Source of the DNA: Verrucomicrobiia bacterium Tous-C4TDCM
GTDB taxonomy: Bacteria; Verrucomicrobiota; Verrucomicrobiia; Verrucomicrobiales; Akkermansiaceae
NCBI GenBank assembly: GCA_002304315.1
Contig: NEUO01000018.1
Span: 1 to 38,324 of the forward strand
DNA length: 38,324 bases
Direction of reading: 5' to 3'
The notes under the pieces are model-generated. The model saw only the letters and a list, made by a program, of their open reading frames with translations, searched no databases and had not been told where the DNA came from. A program made the translations under genes and the position numbers. The first letter of the stretch is position 1. Every line of letters starts with the position of its first letter. This document shows positions 1-8,795 of this stretch, in pieces.

Positions 1-2
1 CC

Positions 3-302
3 TGGGGCTCCTTCGCCTTCGAACACTGGAACTCCGCGATCGAGATCGGCCGGGCACCCGTGGGCTCCCCTTCCGCCTTCGCCGACAAGATGGGGAGGGG
101 CCCTTTCCCAACCAAGGAACCGCTACCGCCGGTCTGGTGGCCGGCGGTGGAGGCCAAGCGTGACTACTACGGCCGGCCCTATGTCCGGGTCCCGCACTGG
201 CTGCTGGTGTTGGCCTACATCGTAACGTGGTCTGCCGTCATTGGCGTCCGCCGACGGCACTGGATCAAGGCCCGCCAAGCCGCTCAGTTGACCACCTCGT
301 AA
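3..302 (+). CDS. C-terminal part of a hypothetical membrane-anchored protein (5' end outside window)
   Basis: The frame is open from the first bases of the window to a TAA at 300-302, so this is the last ~99 residues of a longer protein. The listed GTG at 60 need not be its start. One hydrophobic stretch (VPHWLLVLAYIVTWSAVIGV) is followed by a basic tail (RRRHW), as in small planctomycete/verrucomicrobial membrane proteins of unknown function. It converges on the protease gene, and the two reading frames overlap tail to tail by 19 bp. I do not recognise a function. Confidence 0.6.
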   Translation, partial: WGSFAFEHWNSAIEIGRAPVGSPSAFADKMGRGPFPTKEPLPPVWWPAVEAKRDYYGRPYVRVPHWLLVLAYIVTWSAVIGVRRRHWIKARQAAQLTTS

Positions 303-3300
303 ACGATCCGCAGGAAGCGCTTCGAGCCAACGCGCGGAACCTCGTAACCGCCAGGGATGGCCTGCACCCCGTCGGTCGTCCAAGACTGGAGGCCTGCGGA
401 AGTCTCGGCCGAAAACACGATGCCCAGCGGCGGAGGTGGAACCATCAGCCGCATCGTGGTCGCGGTGAGCACCGGCTGCAGGCGGGGAAGCGAAGATGGG
501 TTGTTAGGAAGCGTCCCGAAGGCATACTCCCCGGCATTGTCCCAGCCGTCGCCATCAAGGTCTCCGGACGCCGCGGCATCCGGATCAGCCGGATCGGTGA
601 ACGTTGAAATCCACGCCGTGTAAGCGGAACGGATGACCAGGGTTCCGCTCGCGCTGCCGCTGTAGCCGGGTGATGTTACGGTCGCGGAAACGGCATAACT
701 TCCAGCATTGGAAGGCACCACCGGCGAGCCATCGTAGGTGACGGAAACCCCGATCCCGGCAGGATCGGTGATGACGGTGACAGGTTTCGCAAATCCATCG
801 AAGGTCACCACCAGATTCGACAGGGTGATCGACGCGGGTTGCACCGGCAGATCCTCGATGGCCAATGAGACCGAAGCGGGAGCAGCGGGTGCATAGCCGG
901 ACTGGTTGGCCGGTATCGAAAGCGTGGCCGATTCCGGACCTTCCGCGAGTCCATCGGCAATGGCGAAGATCTCGAGGTTGCTGCTGGTCTGGCCGGCGGG
1001 CAGCGGCATGGTGAGCGGAACCGAGAAGTCCGCCGCTCCGGCGGAACCGCTGCGTCCCAGAATGACGGTGACATCCGAGGCGAGGGGCAGCGGGGTCGAA
1101 AGCGTCAATGTCACGCCGGTACCCGGTGTTTGCTCCGAGAGCTGGGTTCCCGAAGCTGCGAGGGACAAGAGAGGCCGGAAAGGATCGGCAGTTTTCACCG
1201 TGGAGCTGAATTTCACATCGTCCACATTCCATCCGGTGACGGTCGTGGCGCTGTTATGGGCGAGCCGCCAGCGGAAAACGATGCTCTCACCTGCCCACGC
1301 GGCAGGCATCCGCACCCGGCTGGTGACGAAGGCGGCCACGGAACCGGTCCAGGCCTGGCGACCCCGGATCGCGGAACTGGAACCGAAAGAGATGCTTCCG
1401 TTGTAGTCGCCCGCTTCCACCGTCGCGGCGGAGTTCATGAGATCGAACCACGCGCCACCGTTGCGCGAGGCTTCCAGCACGCCGCCGTCCCGCGACGATT
1501 CCAACAGATAGCGGTGGCTGAATTCCAGCACGGTGCCGCCATCCGGCCCCACACCGACGGCGGGGGAAACAAGCAGCGCCTCGCCGTTCGGGCTGACCGA
1601 GGGCGAGAAGGCGGAGTTCGGAGTGCTGTTAGAACGATTGGTCGAGATCACCCACGGGCTGCCGGCACCGGAGACCGACTGGCTCCAACCTGCGGGTAGG
1701 ATGCTGCTGCCGTCGAAATTCTCATCGAGCAGGACAGCCGTCGTCGTAGTCCCCAGCGTCAACGGCAGACTCAGCACTTCCGCATAGCCCGGAGCTGCAA
1801 GCGAAAGCTGGAGATTCACCGTGTCACCGGGCGCCCCTCCGACCGCAAAGGTGAACTGCCGCTCGTCCGAAGCTCCGGGGGCGAGCGTTCCATAGTTCGC
1901 CGTCGGCGCGAAAAGCGTGGAGCCGGGGGGAGCGGAGAGCGTCGCAACCAGTCCGGATGCGGTCAGATCGCCCTCGTTCGTCAGCGTGAAACCATAGCGC
2001 ACCGTTTCGCCGGGATCCGGCACACCGTTCGTGCCGCTGTTCGACTCCGCATCCAGCCGCGTGGCGGTGACCGCCATCCGCGGAGCCGGCGGCGCGTCCA
2101 CCCGGAGCACCTCCATCCGGTAGAGTTGCGCCCGGTCCGTCGTGCCGCCCCGGACGCGAATGAAGTGGGTCCCGTCCGCAGGCAGTCGGAAGGTGACGAT
2201 TTCCTCCGTGACGCCCGCCGCTTGCGAAGGGGCGGTGGCGACAACCGTACTGCCGTTCGTCCCGAGGAGGTCCAGGACCAGGTCCTGCTGGGTCGTCGGG
2301 TCGAAGGGCGTGCCGCCGTCACAGTTGGGATACGCGGTCGGGGAGCCCTCGAGATAGGTGTCGTTGACCGGATCATTCGGCAAGACGGGGTCCGACGGGA
2401 TGATTCTCACGGTGACCTGATGGTCGCGCGTGCCGCTGAACGAGTAGTGATCGATGTCGCTGTTGTCATCGATGCTCAGCCACTGCCACGAGGCCTGGCT
2501 GCCGGTTGTTAGCGCGAGTGCCGTGGCATTGGCAGGTATGTCGTTGGTGCGGAGCGAACCGTGGACTTCCAGCGGGTCGCCGTAGTTCCGCTGGTGGGAG
2601 TAGATGTCGTCGAACTGCGAGCCGCGGAAGGAGGTGCTCAGCGAAGGTTCCATCAACTTCGTGTTATTGATCGGACAGACATGATCCAGGCCGAGCGAAT
2701 GCCCGATCTCATGCTCGATGACGTTGCGGAGCCGGATCGAGTTGTTGCTGATCGTGTTATAAAAGGTGTCGTCGGTATCGATCACAATGTCACCGCCGTC
2801 CGGAAAATAGGCATACGCGAGGGTATTGCTGTTGCCGTCGATGGGGTGCCCGCTGACCCGGATATCACCGCGCAGGCCGAGGGCACCGGGAAGCGAGCCG
2901 TCGGCGATGCCCGTGCCATCGTCCGCCGGCTCGTAGACGAAACGCAGGCCCGAGTTTGCCGCGAGATTGTCGAAGGTGGCTTGGAACACCGCGAACCACG
3001 GTTGGTCCCGCGGGTCGCCGGCCGCGCTGCCCCCGTAAATCTCGGCAAGCCGGGCGCGCAGCGTGCTGTTCGCGGCCGGCTCGCCGACCCCGCCGCTGAC
3101 CGGGGTGCCGTCGGGTACGATGCTCCACGTGAGCGTCACCGGCAGGCCCTGTGTGTTTTGCCCACTGCCGTTCGTCGCCGTGCGAAACCAGTGGGGGCCG
3201 ACTTGCAGTGCCTTCAAACCCAGGCCGGCCACGCTGCCGATCTGGTGCTCGACCCTCCGATAGGCGCGGACAATTTTCTCCGGAGTGCCGGGAGCCCAGC

Positions 3301-3745
3301 AACGTATGGCGGGGGTGTCGGAAGTCGCCAGTTGCCCGGCATACATCGCCAGCGACACCCGGTGCTCCGGCGGTAAATCCGCGAATGATCCGGCATCGCC
3401 GAGGATGCGGTCGAGCACCTCGAGCTTCCTCGCCCGGCGCTGCTCCGGGCTGAGTTCGCGGGCCGCAAGCTGCTCGGAAAGCGGCACCGGCAGGCCCGTG
3501 GCCGCCATCGTGGCATGGCCGGCGACCCGGGCCGCGGACTCGCTGTCCTCGATCGGCGCGGTCGTGCCGGATGCCTGGCCCGGTCGGGCATCGGAACTGC
3601 GGATTGCCTTTGACGGAAGCGGGGTAAGCCCTGCCTCGGATTGCGTATCGTTGCGGAACACCAGCCCGACAAAAGTCAGCAGCGCAAAGAGGGTGAGCAA
3701 GGGCGCTTGGGATCGCTTCACGTCGCAGGACCATAAATGATTCAT
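284..3745 (-). CDS. Secreted multidomain metzincin-like metalloprotease
   Basis: About 1153 residues. An N-terminal hydrophobic segment (LLTLFALLTFVGLVF) acts as export signal or anchor. The zinc site HEIGHSLGLDH lies near residue 345-355 and matches HExxHxxGxxH of matrixin/metzincin peptidases; a Met-turn-like KLMEPS follows. Next come a region like PPC (pre-peptidase C-terminal) domains, a CARDB/DUF11-like module (DPGETVRYGFTLTNEG), a jelly-roll or cleaved-adhesin-like module, a Calx-beta-like module, an MBG-like module (VTYDGSPVVPSNAGSYAV) and an acidic DLDGDGWDNAGEYAFG calcium-binding-type segment near the C-terminus. It probably degrades extracellular protein, but the substrate is unknown. 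ATG at 3745 is preferred over the TTG at 3757. It has its own transcription unit after the rpsA terminator. Confidence 0.8.
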   Translation of the reverse strand: MNHLWSCDVKRSQAPLLTLFALLTFVGLVFRNDTQSEAGLTPLPSKAIRSSDARPGQASGTTAPIEDSESAARVAGHATMAATGLPVPLSEQLAARELSPEQRRARKLEVLDRILGDAGSFADLPPEHRVSLAMYAGQLATSDTPAIRCWAPGTPEKIVRAYRRVEHQIGSVAGLGLKALQVGPHWFRTATNGSGQNTQGLPVTLTWSIVPDGTPVSGGVGEPAANSTLRARLAEIYGGSAAGDPRDQPWFAVFQATFDNLAANSGLRFVYEPADDGTGIADGSLPGALGLRGDIRVSGHPIDGNSNTLAYAYFPDGGDIVIDTDDTFYNTISNNSIRLRNVIEHEIGHSLGLDHVCPINNTKLMEPSLSTSFRGSQFDDIYSHQRNYGDPLEVHGSLRTNDIPANATALALTTGSQASWQWLSIDDNSDIDHYSFSGTRDHQVTVRIIPSDPVLPNDPVNDTYLEGSPTAYPNCDGGTPFDPTTQQDLVLDLLGTNGSTVVATAPSQAAGVTEEIVTFRLPADGTHFIRVRGGTTDRAQLYRMEVLRVDAPPAPRMAVTATRLDAESNSGTNGVPDPGETVRYGFTLTNEGDLTASGLVATLSAPPGSTLFAPTANYGTLAPGASDERQFTFAVGGAPGDTVNLQLSLAAPGYAEVLSLPLTLGTTTTAVLLDENFDGSSILPAGWSQSVSGAGSPWVISTNRSNSTPNSAFSPSVSPNGEALLVSPAVGVGPDGGTVLEFSHRYLLESSRDGGVLEASRNGGAWFDLMNSAATVEAGDYNGSISFGSSSAIRGRQAWTGSVAAFVTSRVRMPAAWAGESIVFRWRLAHNSATTVTGWNVDDVKFSSTVKTADPFRPLLSLAASGTQLSEQTPGTGVTLTLSTPLPLASDVTVILGRSGSAGAADFSVPLTMPLPAGQTSSNLEIFAIADGLAEGPESATLSIPANQSGYAPAAPASVSLAIEDLPVQPASITLSNLVVTFDGFAKPVTVITDPAGIGVSVTYDGSPVVPSNAGSYAVSATVTSPGYSGSASGTLVIRSAYTAWISTFTDPADPDAAASGDLDGDGWDNAGEYAFGTLPNNPSSLPRLQPVLTATTMRLMVPPPPLGIVFSAETSAGLQSWTTDGVQAIPGGYEVPRVGSKRFLRIVYEVVN

Positions 3746-3752
3746 TCGAAGT

Positions 3753-3768
3753 GACAAGGGACCTTGTC
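3753..3768. promoter_or_regulatory. Palindrome just upstream of the protease gene
   Basis: A perfect 7-bp inverted repeat, GACAAGG and CCTTGTC, is separated by 2 nt and lies 8 bp before the ATG of the metalloprotease. The position suits an operator or a 5'-leader hairpin over the ribosome-binding region. No regulator can be named. Confidence 0.35.
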
Positions 3769-3785
3769 AGGCAGCCCCCGGGCAC

Positions 3786-3817
3786 GAAAAAGCCGGGAAG
3801 GTTTCCCTCCCCGGCTT
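3786..3817 (-). terminator. Intrinsic terminator of rpsA
   Basis: Read on the minus strand, AAGCCGGG pairs with CCCGGCTT across a short loop and is followed directly by a run of five T. It lies 28 bp past the rpsA stop codon and before the protease gene, so it separates the two units. Confidence 0.85.
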
Positions 3818-3844
3818 GGAATCTTTCGTTCGACCCGCTGCGGA

Positions 3845-5551
3845 TCAATCTTCCGACGGGCTCCACTCTTCGGTGGAGAGCGATGCCAGATTGAAGGCCT
3901 GTTCGAGACCCACCATTTCGGAGGACGGGCGCAGGCTTTCGAAGCTGGCGCTCTCCTTCTTGAGATCGGCCTCGTTGTAGTTCACGGCCTTGATCGAGAG
4001 GCCGATGCGGCGCTCGACCTTGTCCACCTTGATCACGCGGGCTTCGACCTCGTCGCCGACCTTGATCACGTCCTTGACCTTCTCCACGTGGTCCTCGCTG
4101 AGCTGCGAGATGTGGATGAGGCCGTCGATGTCGCCATCGAGGCTGATGAACGCGCCAAAGGAGGCGATCTTCGCGACGGTGCCCTTGACCAGGTCACCGA
4201 CCTTGAAGCGCTCGTCGATGTGGCTCCATGGATCGTCCTCAAGCTGCTTGAGACCGAGCGACACGCGCTGGTTCGGCTTGTCGATGGAAAGCACGATCGC
4301 TTCCACTTCGTCGTTCTTCTTGAGAACTTCGGAGGGGTGATTGATCTTGCGGGTCCAGGACATGTCCGAGACGTGGACCATGCCGTCGATGCCTTCTTCG
4401 AGTTCGACGAAGGCGCCGTAAGCGGTGAGGTTGCGGACGGGGCCCTTGATGGTGGCACCGATCGGGTAGCGGCTCTCGATTTCGTCCCAAGGATTCGGCT
4501 CGAGCTGGCGGACACCGAGGGAGATCTTCTGCTCCTCGATGCTGATGCCGAGCACGACGGCCTCGATGACCTGGTCGAGTTCGAGCACGTCGCTCGGGCG
4601 GGTGATGCGCTTGACCCAGGAAAGCTCGGACACGTGGACCAGGCCTTCGACACCGCGCTCGAGTTCGATGAACGCGCCGTAAGGCAGGAGCTTGGTGACC
4701 TTGCCCTTGACGTTGGAGCCGATGGCGAACTTGCGCTCGATGTCTTCCCAAGGATTGTCGGACATTTGCTTCAGGCCGAGGGAGACGCGCTCCTTCTCGC
4801 GGTCGACGTCGAGAATAACGACGTCCACCGGCTGGCCGATGATGAGCATTTCCGAAGGGTGGTTGATCCGGCCCCACGACATGTCGGTGATGTGGAGCAG
4901 GCCGTCCATGCCCTGCAGGTCGACGAACGCACCGAAGTCGGTGATGTTCTTGACCGCGCCGGTGACCTTGTCGCCGACCTTGACGCTCTGGAGGAAGTGC
5001 TGGCGAAGCTCCGCGCGCTCGGCTTCGATGACTTCGCGGCGGGAGAGCACGATGTTCTTCCGCTCGTCGTTGACCTTGACGATTTTGAATTCGTAGACGT
5101 TGCCGACGTATTCGTTGAGATCCTTGGGCGGGATGATGTCGACCTGGGAGCCGGGAAGGAAGGCTTCGACACCGACGTTGACGGTGAGGCCGCCCTTGAC
5201 GACCGCCTTGACCTTGCCGCGGACGAGACCGCCGTCCTGGAAGACCTTGACGATCTTTTCCCAGTTCTGCTTGTGGGCGGCTTTCTCCTTCGAGAGGACG
5301 ACCATGCCCTCGTCGTTTTCGAGGCGCTCGAGGAGCACTTCGACTTCATCGCCGGCTTCGATTTCCTCATCCTCGAACTCGTTCGATGGAATGGCGCCCT
5401 CGGACTTGTAGCCGATGTCGACGAGGACGACTTGCGGGCGGATCTCGATGATCGTGCCCTTGACGATGGTTCCTTCGCGGAACTCGCGGAACTTGGCGTC
5501 GATGAGATCGCTGAGTTCCTGGTTGGTATTTTCAAGCACTGCGGTGCTCAT
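3845..5551 (-). CDS. rpsA: 30S ribosomal protein S1
   Basis: 568 residues, close to the usual ~557-580. Six consecutive S1 (OB-fold) RNA-binding repeats can be read at roughly residues 24-92, 108-174, 196-264, 281-351, 368-438 and 455-524, with recurring signatures such as VTDFGAFVDL-like strands and GLLHITDMSW/GMVHVSDMSW. S1 binds mRNA leaders and helps load transcripts on the 30S subunit. The listed ORF extends 53 codons further upstream in low-complexity Pro-rich sequence; the ATG at 5551 (MSTAVLENTNQEL) fits the family start. The leader shows no Shine-Dalgarno and is pyrimidine/A-rich, as expected for an S1-dependent message. An acidic tail ends the protein. Confidence 0.97.
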   Translation of the reverse strand: MSTAVLENTNQELSDLIDAKFREFREGTIVKGTIIEIRPQVVLVDIGYKSEGAIPSNEFEDEEIEAGDEVEVLLERLENDEGMVVLSKEKAAHKQNWEKIVKVFQDGGLVRGKVKAVVKGGLTVNVGVEAFLPGSQVDIIPPKDLNEYVGNVYEFKIVKVNDERKNIVLSRREVIEAERAELRQHFLQSVKVGDKVTGAVKNITDFGAFVDLQGMDGLLHITDMSWGRINHPSEMLIIGQPVDVVILDVDREKERVSLGLKQMSDNPWEDIERKFAIGSNVKGKVTKLLPYGAFIELERGVEGLVHVSELSWVKRITRPSDVLELDQVIEAVVLGISIEEQKISLGVRQLEPNPWDEIESRYPIGATIKGPVRNLTAYGAFVELEEGIDGMVHVSDMSWTRKINHPSEVLKKNDEVEAIVLSIDKPNQRVSLGLKQLEDDPWSHIDERFKVGDLVKGTVAKIASFGAFISLDGDIDGLIHISQLSEDHVEKVKDVIKVGDEVEARVIKVDKVERRIGLSIKAVNYNEADLKKESASFESLRPSSEMVGLEQAFNLASLSTEEWSPSED

Positions 5552-5766
5552 GTTGGTAGCGGGGTTGGGGTTAGGTTGGTTTGGTTTCGCTTTTCCTTCC
5601 GGCAAATGCCCCGGTGGAAGAACTGGCGGGCCACGGGGCTCCAACTGCACGCCAGCAAACTGAAAGGTGAAACGGGGCCGCGAAGCTAGAGGCCCGGACC
5701 GGCATGGCAAGCCGAAAATCCCCGGTTTTCAGGGAGTTCCGGGGGCGGCGGCGGGGGGACGCGCTT

Positions 5767-5875
5767 GGATTGACGATTGAGGAATGTTGATTTTCGATTG
5801 TTGAATTGACCGAAAGGCAAAATCTTCTACCTCCAATCAAAAATCAACATTCCTCAATCATCAATCGTCAATCCT
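5767..5875. repeat. Long imperfect inverted repeat with GATTGACGATTG-type units
   Basis: The left arm (5767-5800) and right arm (about 5833-5872) are reverse complements over ~34 bp, except that the right arm carries one extra 7-nt ATGATTG unit. The loop is about 32 nt. The same AATCAAC/CAATCGTCAATC vocabulary recurs inside the SNF2 gene at 26875. It lies between the esterase stop and the rpsA start, so it may act as terminator or leader hairpin, or be a dispersed REP-like element. I see no gene in 5552-5910. Confidence 0.8.
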
Positions 5876-5910
5876 CCCCGAGGTCGGCCAAACTGCGCAT
5901 CCCTTCGGAG

Positions 5911-7026
5911 CTACTTCGCGCCAAGCAGCTTCACCATCGCCTGGCCCATTGCTTCGCCGACGTCCATGTAAACCTCGGCCTTGCCGCCGTAGTGGCCGTT
6001 GCCGCTGCCACCTTGCGCCATGGGATTTGTATAAATGGTCGCGACGTTGCCTTTGAACTCGGGGTATCTGCCTGAGGTGCCGTCCACGGCGAGATGGGCT
6101 TCGAGGATCTTGCCGCCGTTGCCGCCGCCGCCCTTTGCGGACTCACCCATCGTGCCGAGCACGAAGGGCGCGCTGGGGGCGTTGAAGTCCTTGCGCAAGG
6201 CCTTGATGAGCTGGACCAGATTTTTCTCATAGTGAGCCGCCCAGACTGGATTGCCGGCGTCCTTTTCACCCTGCCAGTAAAAGAAGCCGCCCACCTCGTA
6301 GGTCTTCGCGTCGGGGTAGTGCTTCCCGATATCCGCAAGCACCTTCCTGGTATCCGAGGTGTCATCGTCATACTGTTTGCCGGCATACCAGCCCGCCGGT
6401 TGATCCCCCTTCAGGGTTATCGTCCCCTCTTTGATGACGGGCGGACTTGGTTCGGTTCCTTTGGCCCATGAATCCGGAGCATCTCTATATCCGGCATACA
6501 CTTTCCCTCCTTCTTCAAACCGCGTGCTTCCAGGAGGCAGAAGATGCCAGCCAAGGGCGCGGTTGCCGATGCAGCTCTTGAGAATCATCACGGGTGCATC
6601 GACCGCATCGCCGACCCGATGTCCGATCCCGAACTCCGGCCCGATGGTGCCGCCCTTGATGCCCAACCACTCGTTATTCATCAACCCGTCTCCCTGCATC
6701 ATCCGGACGAACCGAACATCCTTTCGCTCGGACCAGTTGCCGGCCTCGTCCACAAGATAGGAATACTTCATCTTGCTCTTCACCGCATGCTCGAGGGATC
6801 CCTCGGGTCCGGCTTTGCCCTCAGCGCTGATCCTGCCGAGGCCGACCATGTTCGACTGGCCGAGCAGGATGAAGACTTTCACGGGTTTGCTCATGTCGGC
6901 GGCCCTGCCGTCCGGCTTCGGGATCGGCGGTTCCGCCGCCGAGACCATGGCCGACGGCGGACCGAGTGCCGCGAACACGATGAATGTCAGAGCAAAAGCA
7001 CGGCAGGTAATGAGGTTTGGGTTCAT
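5911..7026 (-). CDS. Exported SASA-family carbohydrate esterase (sialate O-acetylesterase-like)
   Basis: 371 residues. A signal peptide (about residues 1-30, ending SAMVSAAEPP) is followed by KVFILLGQSNMVG near residue 50-62, where GQSNM holds the catalytic serine of the SASA/CE6 SGNH-type esterases. Near the C-terminus GNGHYGGKAEVYMDVGEAM supplies the expected histidine. The family removes acetyl groups from sialic acids or plant polysaccharides such as xylan; which substrate applies here is unknown. It is a single gene; upstream sits a 218-bp spacer with only a small CCGG-type hairpin. Confidence 0.85.
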   Translation of the reverse strand: MNPNLITCRAFALTFIVFAALGPPSAMVSAAEPPIPKPDGRAADMSKPVKVFILLGQSNMVGLGRISAEGKAGPEGSLEHAVKSKMKYSYLVDEAGNWSERKDVRFVRMMQGDGLMNNEWLGIKGGTIGPEFGIGHRVGDAVDAPVMILKSCIGNRALGWHLLPPGSTRFEEGGKVYAGYRDAPDSWAKGTEPSPPVIKEGTITLKGDQPAGWYAGKQYDDDTSDTRKVLADIGKHYPDAKTYEVGGFFYWQGEKDAGNPVWAAHYEKNLVQLIKALRKDFNAPSAPFVLGTMGESAKGGGGNGGKILEAHLAVDGTSGRYPEFKGNVATIYTNPMAQGGSGNGHYGGKAEVYMDVGEAMGQAMVKLLGAK

Positions 7027-7244
7027 GGGTGGGATTCTGGAACCGGAAAATCTCCGGAAGGGAAGTGCGTGGAAACCCTTACGCCGTGGCAGGGGATCAC
7101 TTTCATGGTGCCGAACAATCGCTCCCGACGGCCTGCCAACCGGCGCATCCCCCTGGAGACCATGCCGTCCCGCTACCCCGGATTCGTCCCAAAGTCCGCC
7201 GCGGGCGGCGGGAAATGCAGAATTGCGACTGCCGGGCGGGGGAG

Positions 7245-7679
7245 CTACTTCGCTTTATCCCGGATGCTCTTGGTGACAGCGACTCTCTCTTTTCCTGTCG
7301 TTTTCTCCGATGCATCCATCAGCGCACTCAAATTTTTGGTCTTGGTGGGCAGTTCCTCGATCAGCGCTAAATCGCGGCCCAGGTTTTTTTCCAGCTTGGG
7401 TGGCGGAGCTGACAGGGTCCTATCCACAACGAGCGCGACGGAGGCTTCACCGCGCAGCGCCTTGGAGTAGGGGCATGTTTGGTGAGCTTGTTCCATGATT
7501 CGCCGTGCTTGATCGGGATCCATGCCGGGGAGCAGCGCATGGAGCTCGATGGCCAGGCCGTAGGCCCCCTCCCCATCCTCGACCAAACTCACCATGGCGC
7601 GCACGGTGGATCCTTGGATCGGAGTGCCGAGCTTCTTGGCCGCATTGACCAAGGCACCGTGGTAACAAGCGGAATTCAT
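7245..7679 (-). CDS. OsmC/Ohr-family protein lacking the N-terminal half
   Basis: 144 residues. SACYHGAL and AHQTCPYSKALRG correspond to the two redox cysteine motifs of Ohr/OsmC hydroperoxide reductases (YAACFxxAL and CPYSNAxRGN). In normal family members ~50-60 residues precede the first cysteine, including the catalytic arginine and glutamate; here only three residues do. The in-frame sequence upstream (no stop for at least 20 codons) does not resemble the missing part. A charged ~57-residue C-terminal tail is added. It follows the truncated reductase at 7708 by 28 bp, on the same strand. It may be a decayed gene or one with altered function. The start ATG has no clear ribosome-binding site. 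Confidence 0.65.
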   Translation of the reverse strand: MNSACYHGALVNAAKKLGTPIQGSTVRAMVSLVEDGEGAYGLAIELHALLPGMDPDQARRIMEQAHQTCPYSKALRGEASVALVVDRTLSAPPPKLEKNLGRDLALIEELPTKTKNLSALMDASEKTTGKERVAVTKSIRDKAK

Positions 7680-7707
7680 GGAGATAGAATGATCGATGGG
7701 GATGCGA

Positions 7708-8499
7708 TTACTTCTGGCGCGGTGATTCGAGTTCGTCGCCCGGCGCCTTCCGGCCTTTGCGCATTTCTGTCACGGCGTCCATCAACGTCAGTGCGGCGCT
7801 CCTCGCCTCTTCCATGAACGCAGTGTCACGATCCAGTGCCTCATGGCTGGTGGCGTAGGGTTCGTAATAGCCGATGTAGCGATCAAAGACCGCGGCAGCT
7901 CCGGCGGGGGCGAGTTCCATATCGGTCAGCCAGTCGTGGATCTGGCCCATGTAATGATTGGGATAGCAGGAACACGGCCAGTGGCAGAGCGGCATGGCGG
8001 TGGAGACGCACGCTTTGCAAGGGTGAATCTGGCGGCCGTATTCGGAGTTGATCCGGCTCAGATCGAGGAAGTCCACGGTGAAGCCGCTGTTCCTTTCGAT
8101 GCATTCGCGCACCTCTGTGGTCACCCGGAATGTTTTCGCCATCTCACCGGGGCAGGTTTCATCGGTGCGTGGCGAGGCGGAAATCAGAAGGATGCGCGAC
8201 TTGCCGCCGTGATCCTCGAAGCGCTGCTGAGCCTCCTTTATGGCCGCTCGCGTTTCCAGCCATTCGAGCGGGAGTTCATGCTCCGGATCGGCAAACTCCG
8301 GCCCGGCCTTCCGCGAGTGCGGGCTTTTTCGACTGTCCTCGTAAGCCTCCCACGCGATGGTCGTAAGCCGCTCGACTTCCGGTGTCGGAGCGTCGAAAGC
8401 AGGGTCCGCAAACTGCGCCCGGTAGCGGTGCTCGAACTCCGAGCGCGACAGTCGGGTCGAACCTTGACCGGTGCGAACCGTGGGTAATTCGTTGCTCAT
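7708..8499 (-). CDS. Flavodoxin-fold NAD(P)H-dependent reductase with an apparent internal deletion
   Basis: 263 residues from ATG 8499 (a GTG at 8532 is possible). SRILLISASPRTDETCPGEMAK is the FMN-phosphate loop of the FMN_red family, and HPCKACVSTAMPLCHWPCSCYPNH is the cysteine-rich segment of a known subfamily. As I recall that subfamily, ~100 residues, including the TPVxWYQ flavin-contacting motif, separate a GQxxDW element from a later DWLxDMxLxPAG element. Here the two are fused as GQIHDWLTDMELAPAG (near 7925-7950). The C-terminus (DRYIGYYEPYATSHEALD) is intact. The fused protein probably cannot bind FMN normally. The length is short for the subfamily. The next gene, OsmC-like, is also truncated. 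Confidence 0.7.
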   Translation of the reverse strand: MSNELPTVRTGQGSTRLSRSEFEHRYRAQFADPAFDAPTPEVERLTTIAWEAYEDSRKSPHSRKAGPEFADPEHELPLEWLETRAAIKEAQQRFEDHGGKSRILLISASPRTDETCPGEMAKTFRVTTEVRECIERNSGFTVDFLDLSRINSEYGRQIHPCKACVSTAMPLCHWPCSCYPNHYMGQIHDWLTDMELAPAGAAAVFDRYIGYYEPYATSHEALDRDTAFMEEARSAALTLMDAVTEMRKGRKAPGDELESPRQK

Positions 8500-8795
8500 A
8501 GGGGATGCGAGGCAAGTGCCGAAGCCGGTCACGGTTTTCAGCTGGGGAGATAGGGGAGTTGGAGGTTGTGCTTGCTGCAGCGATGACCACTGTATCCCGA
8601 ACGCTAGGCGTGGCTATGGGGTCCAACCCTACCTTTCCAAAAAGGGACGATGCCAAGGAGGATTGCCATTTTCCGCAAGGGTCTCCCATTTCACGACCGC
8701 CAGCGCTTCCAAGCCTGCTCCGCGGCGACCGGCACCCTTTTAAAAACTTCCCTTGCCTCCCTGCCGCGCCCCCGCTATCCCCGCCGCCCCGCACG

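Noticed and set aside
3764-5689. 641-residue plus-strand ORF opposite rpsA
   Set aside because: It is the antisense shadow of rpsA: acidic repeats mirror S1 domain codons, and the minus-strand product is unmistakable.
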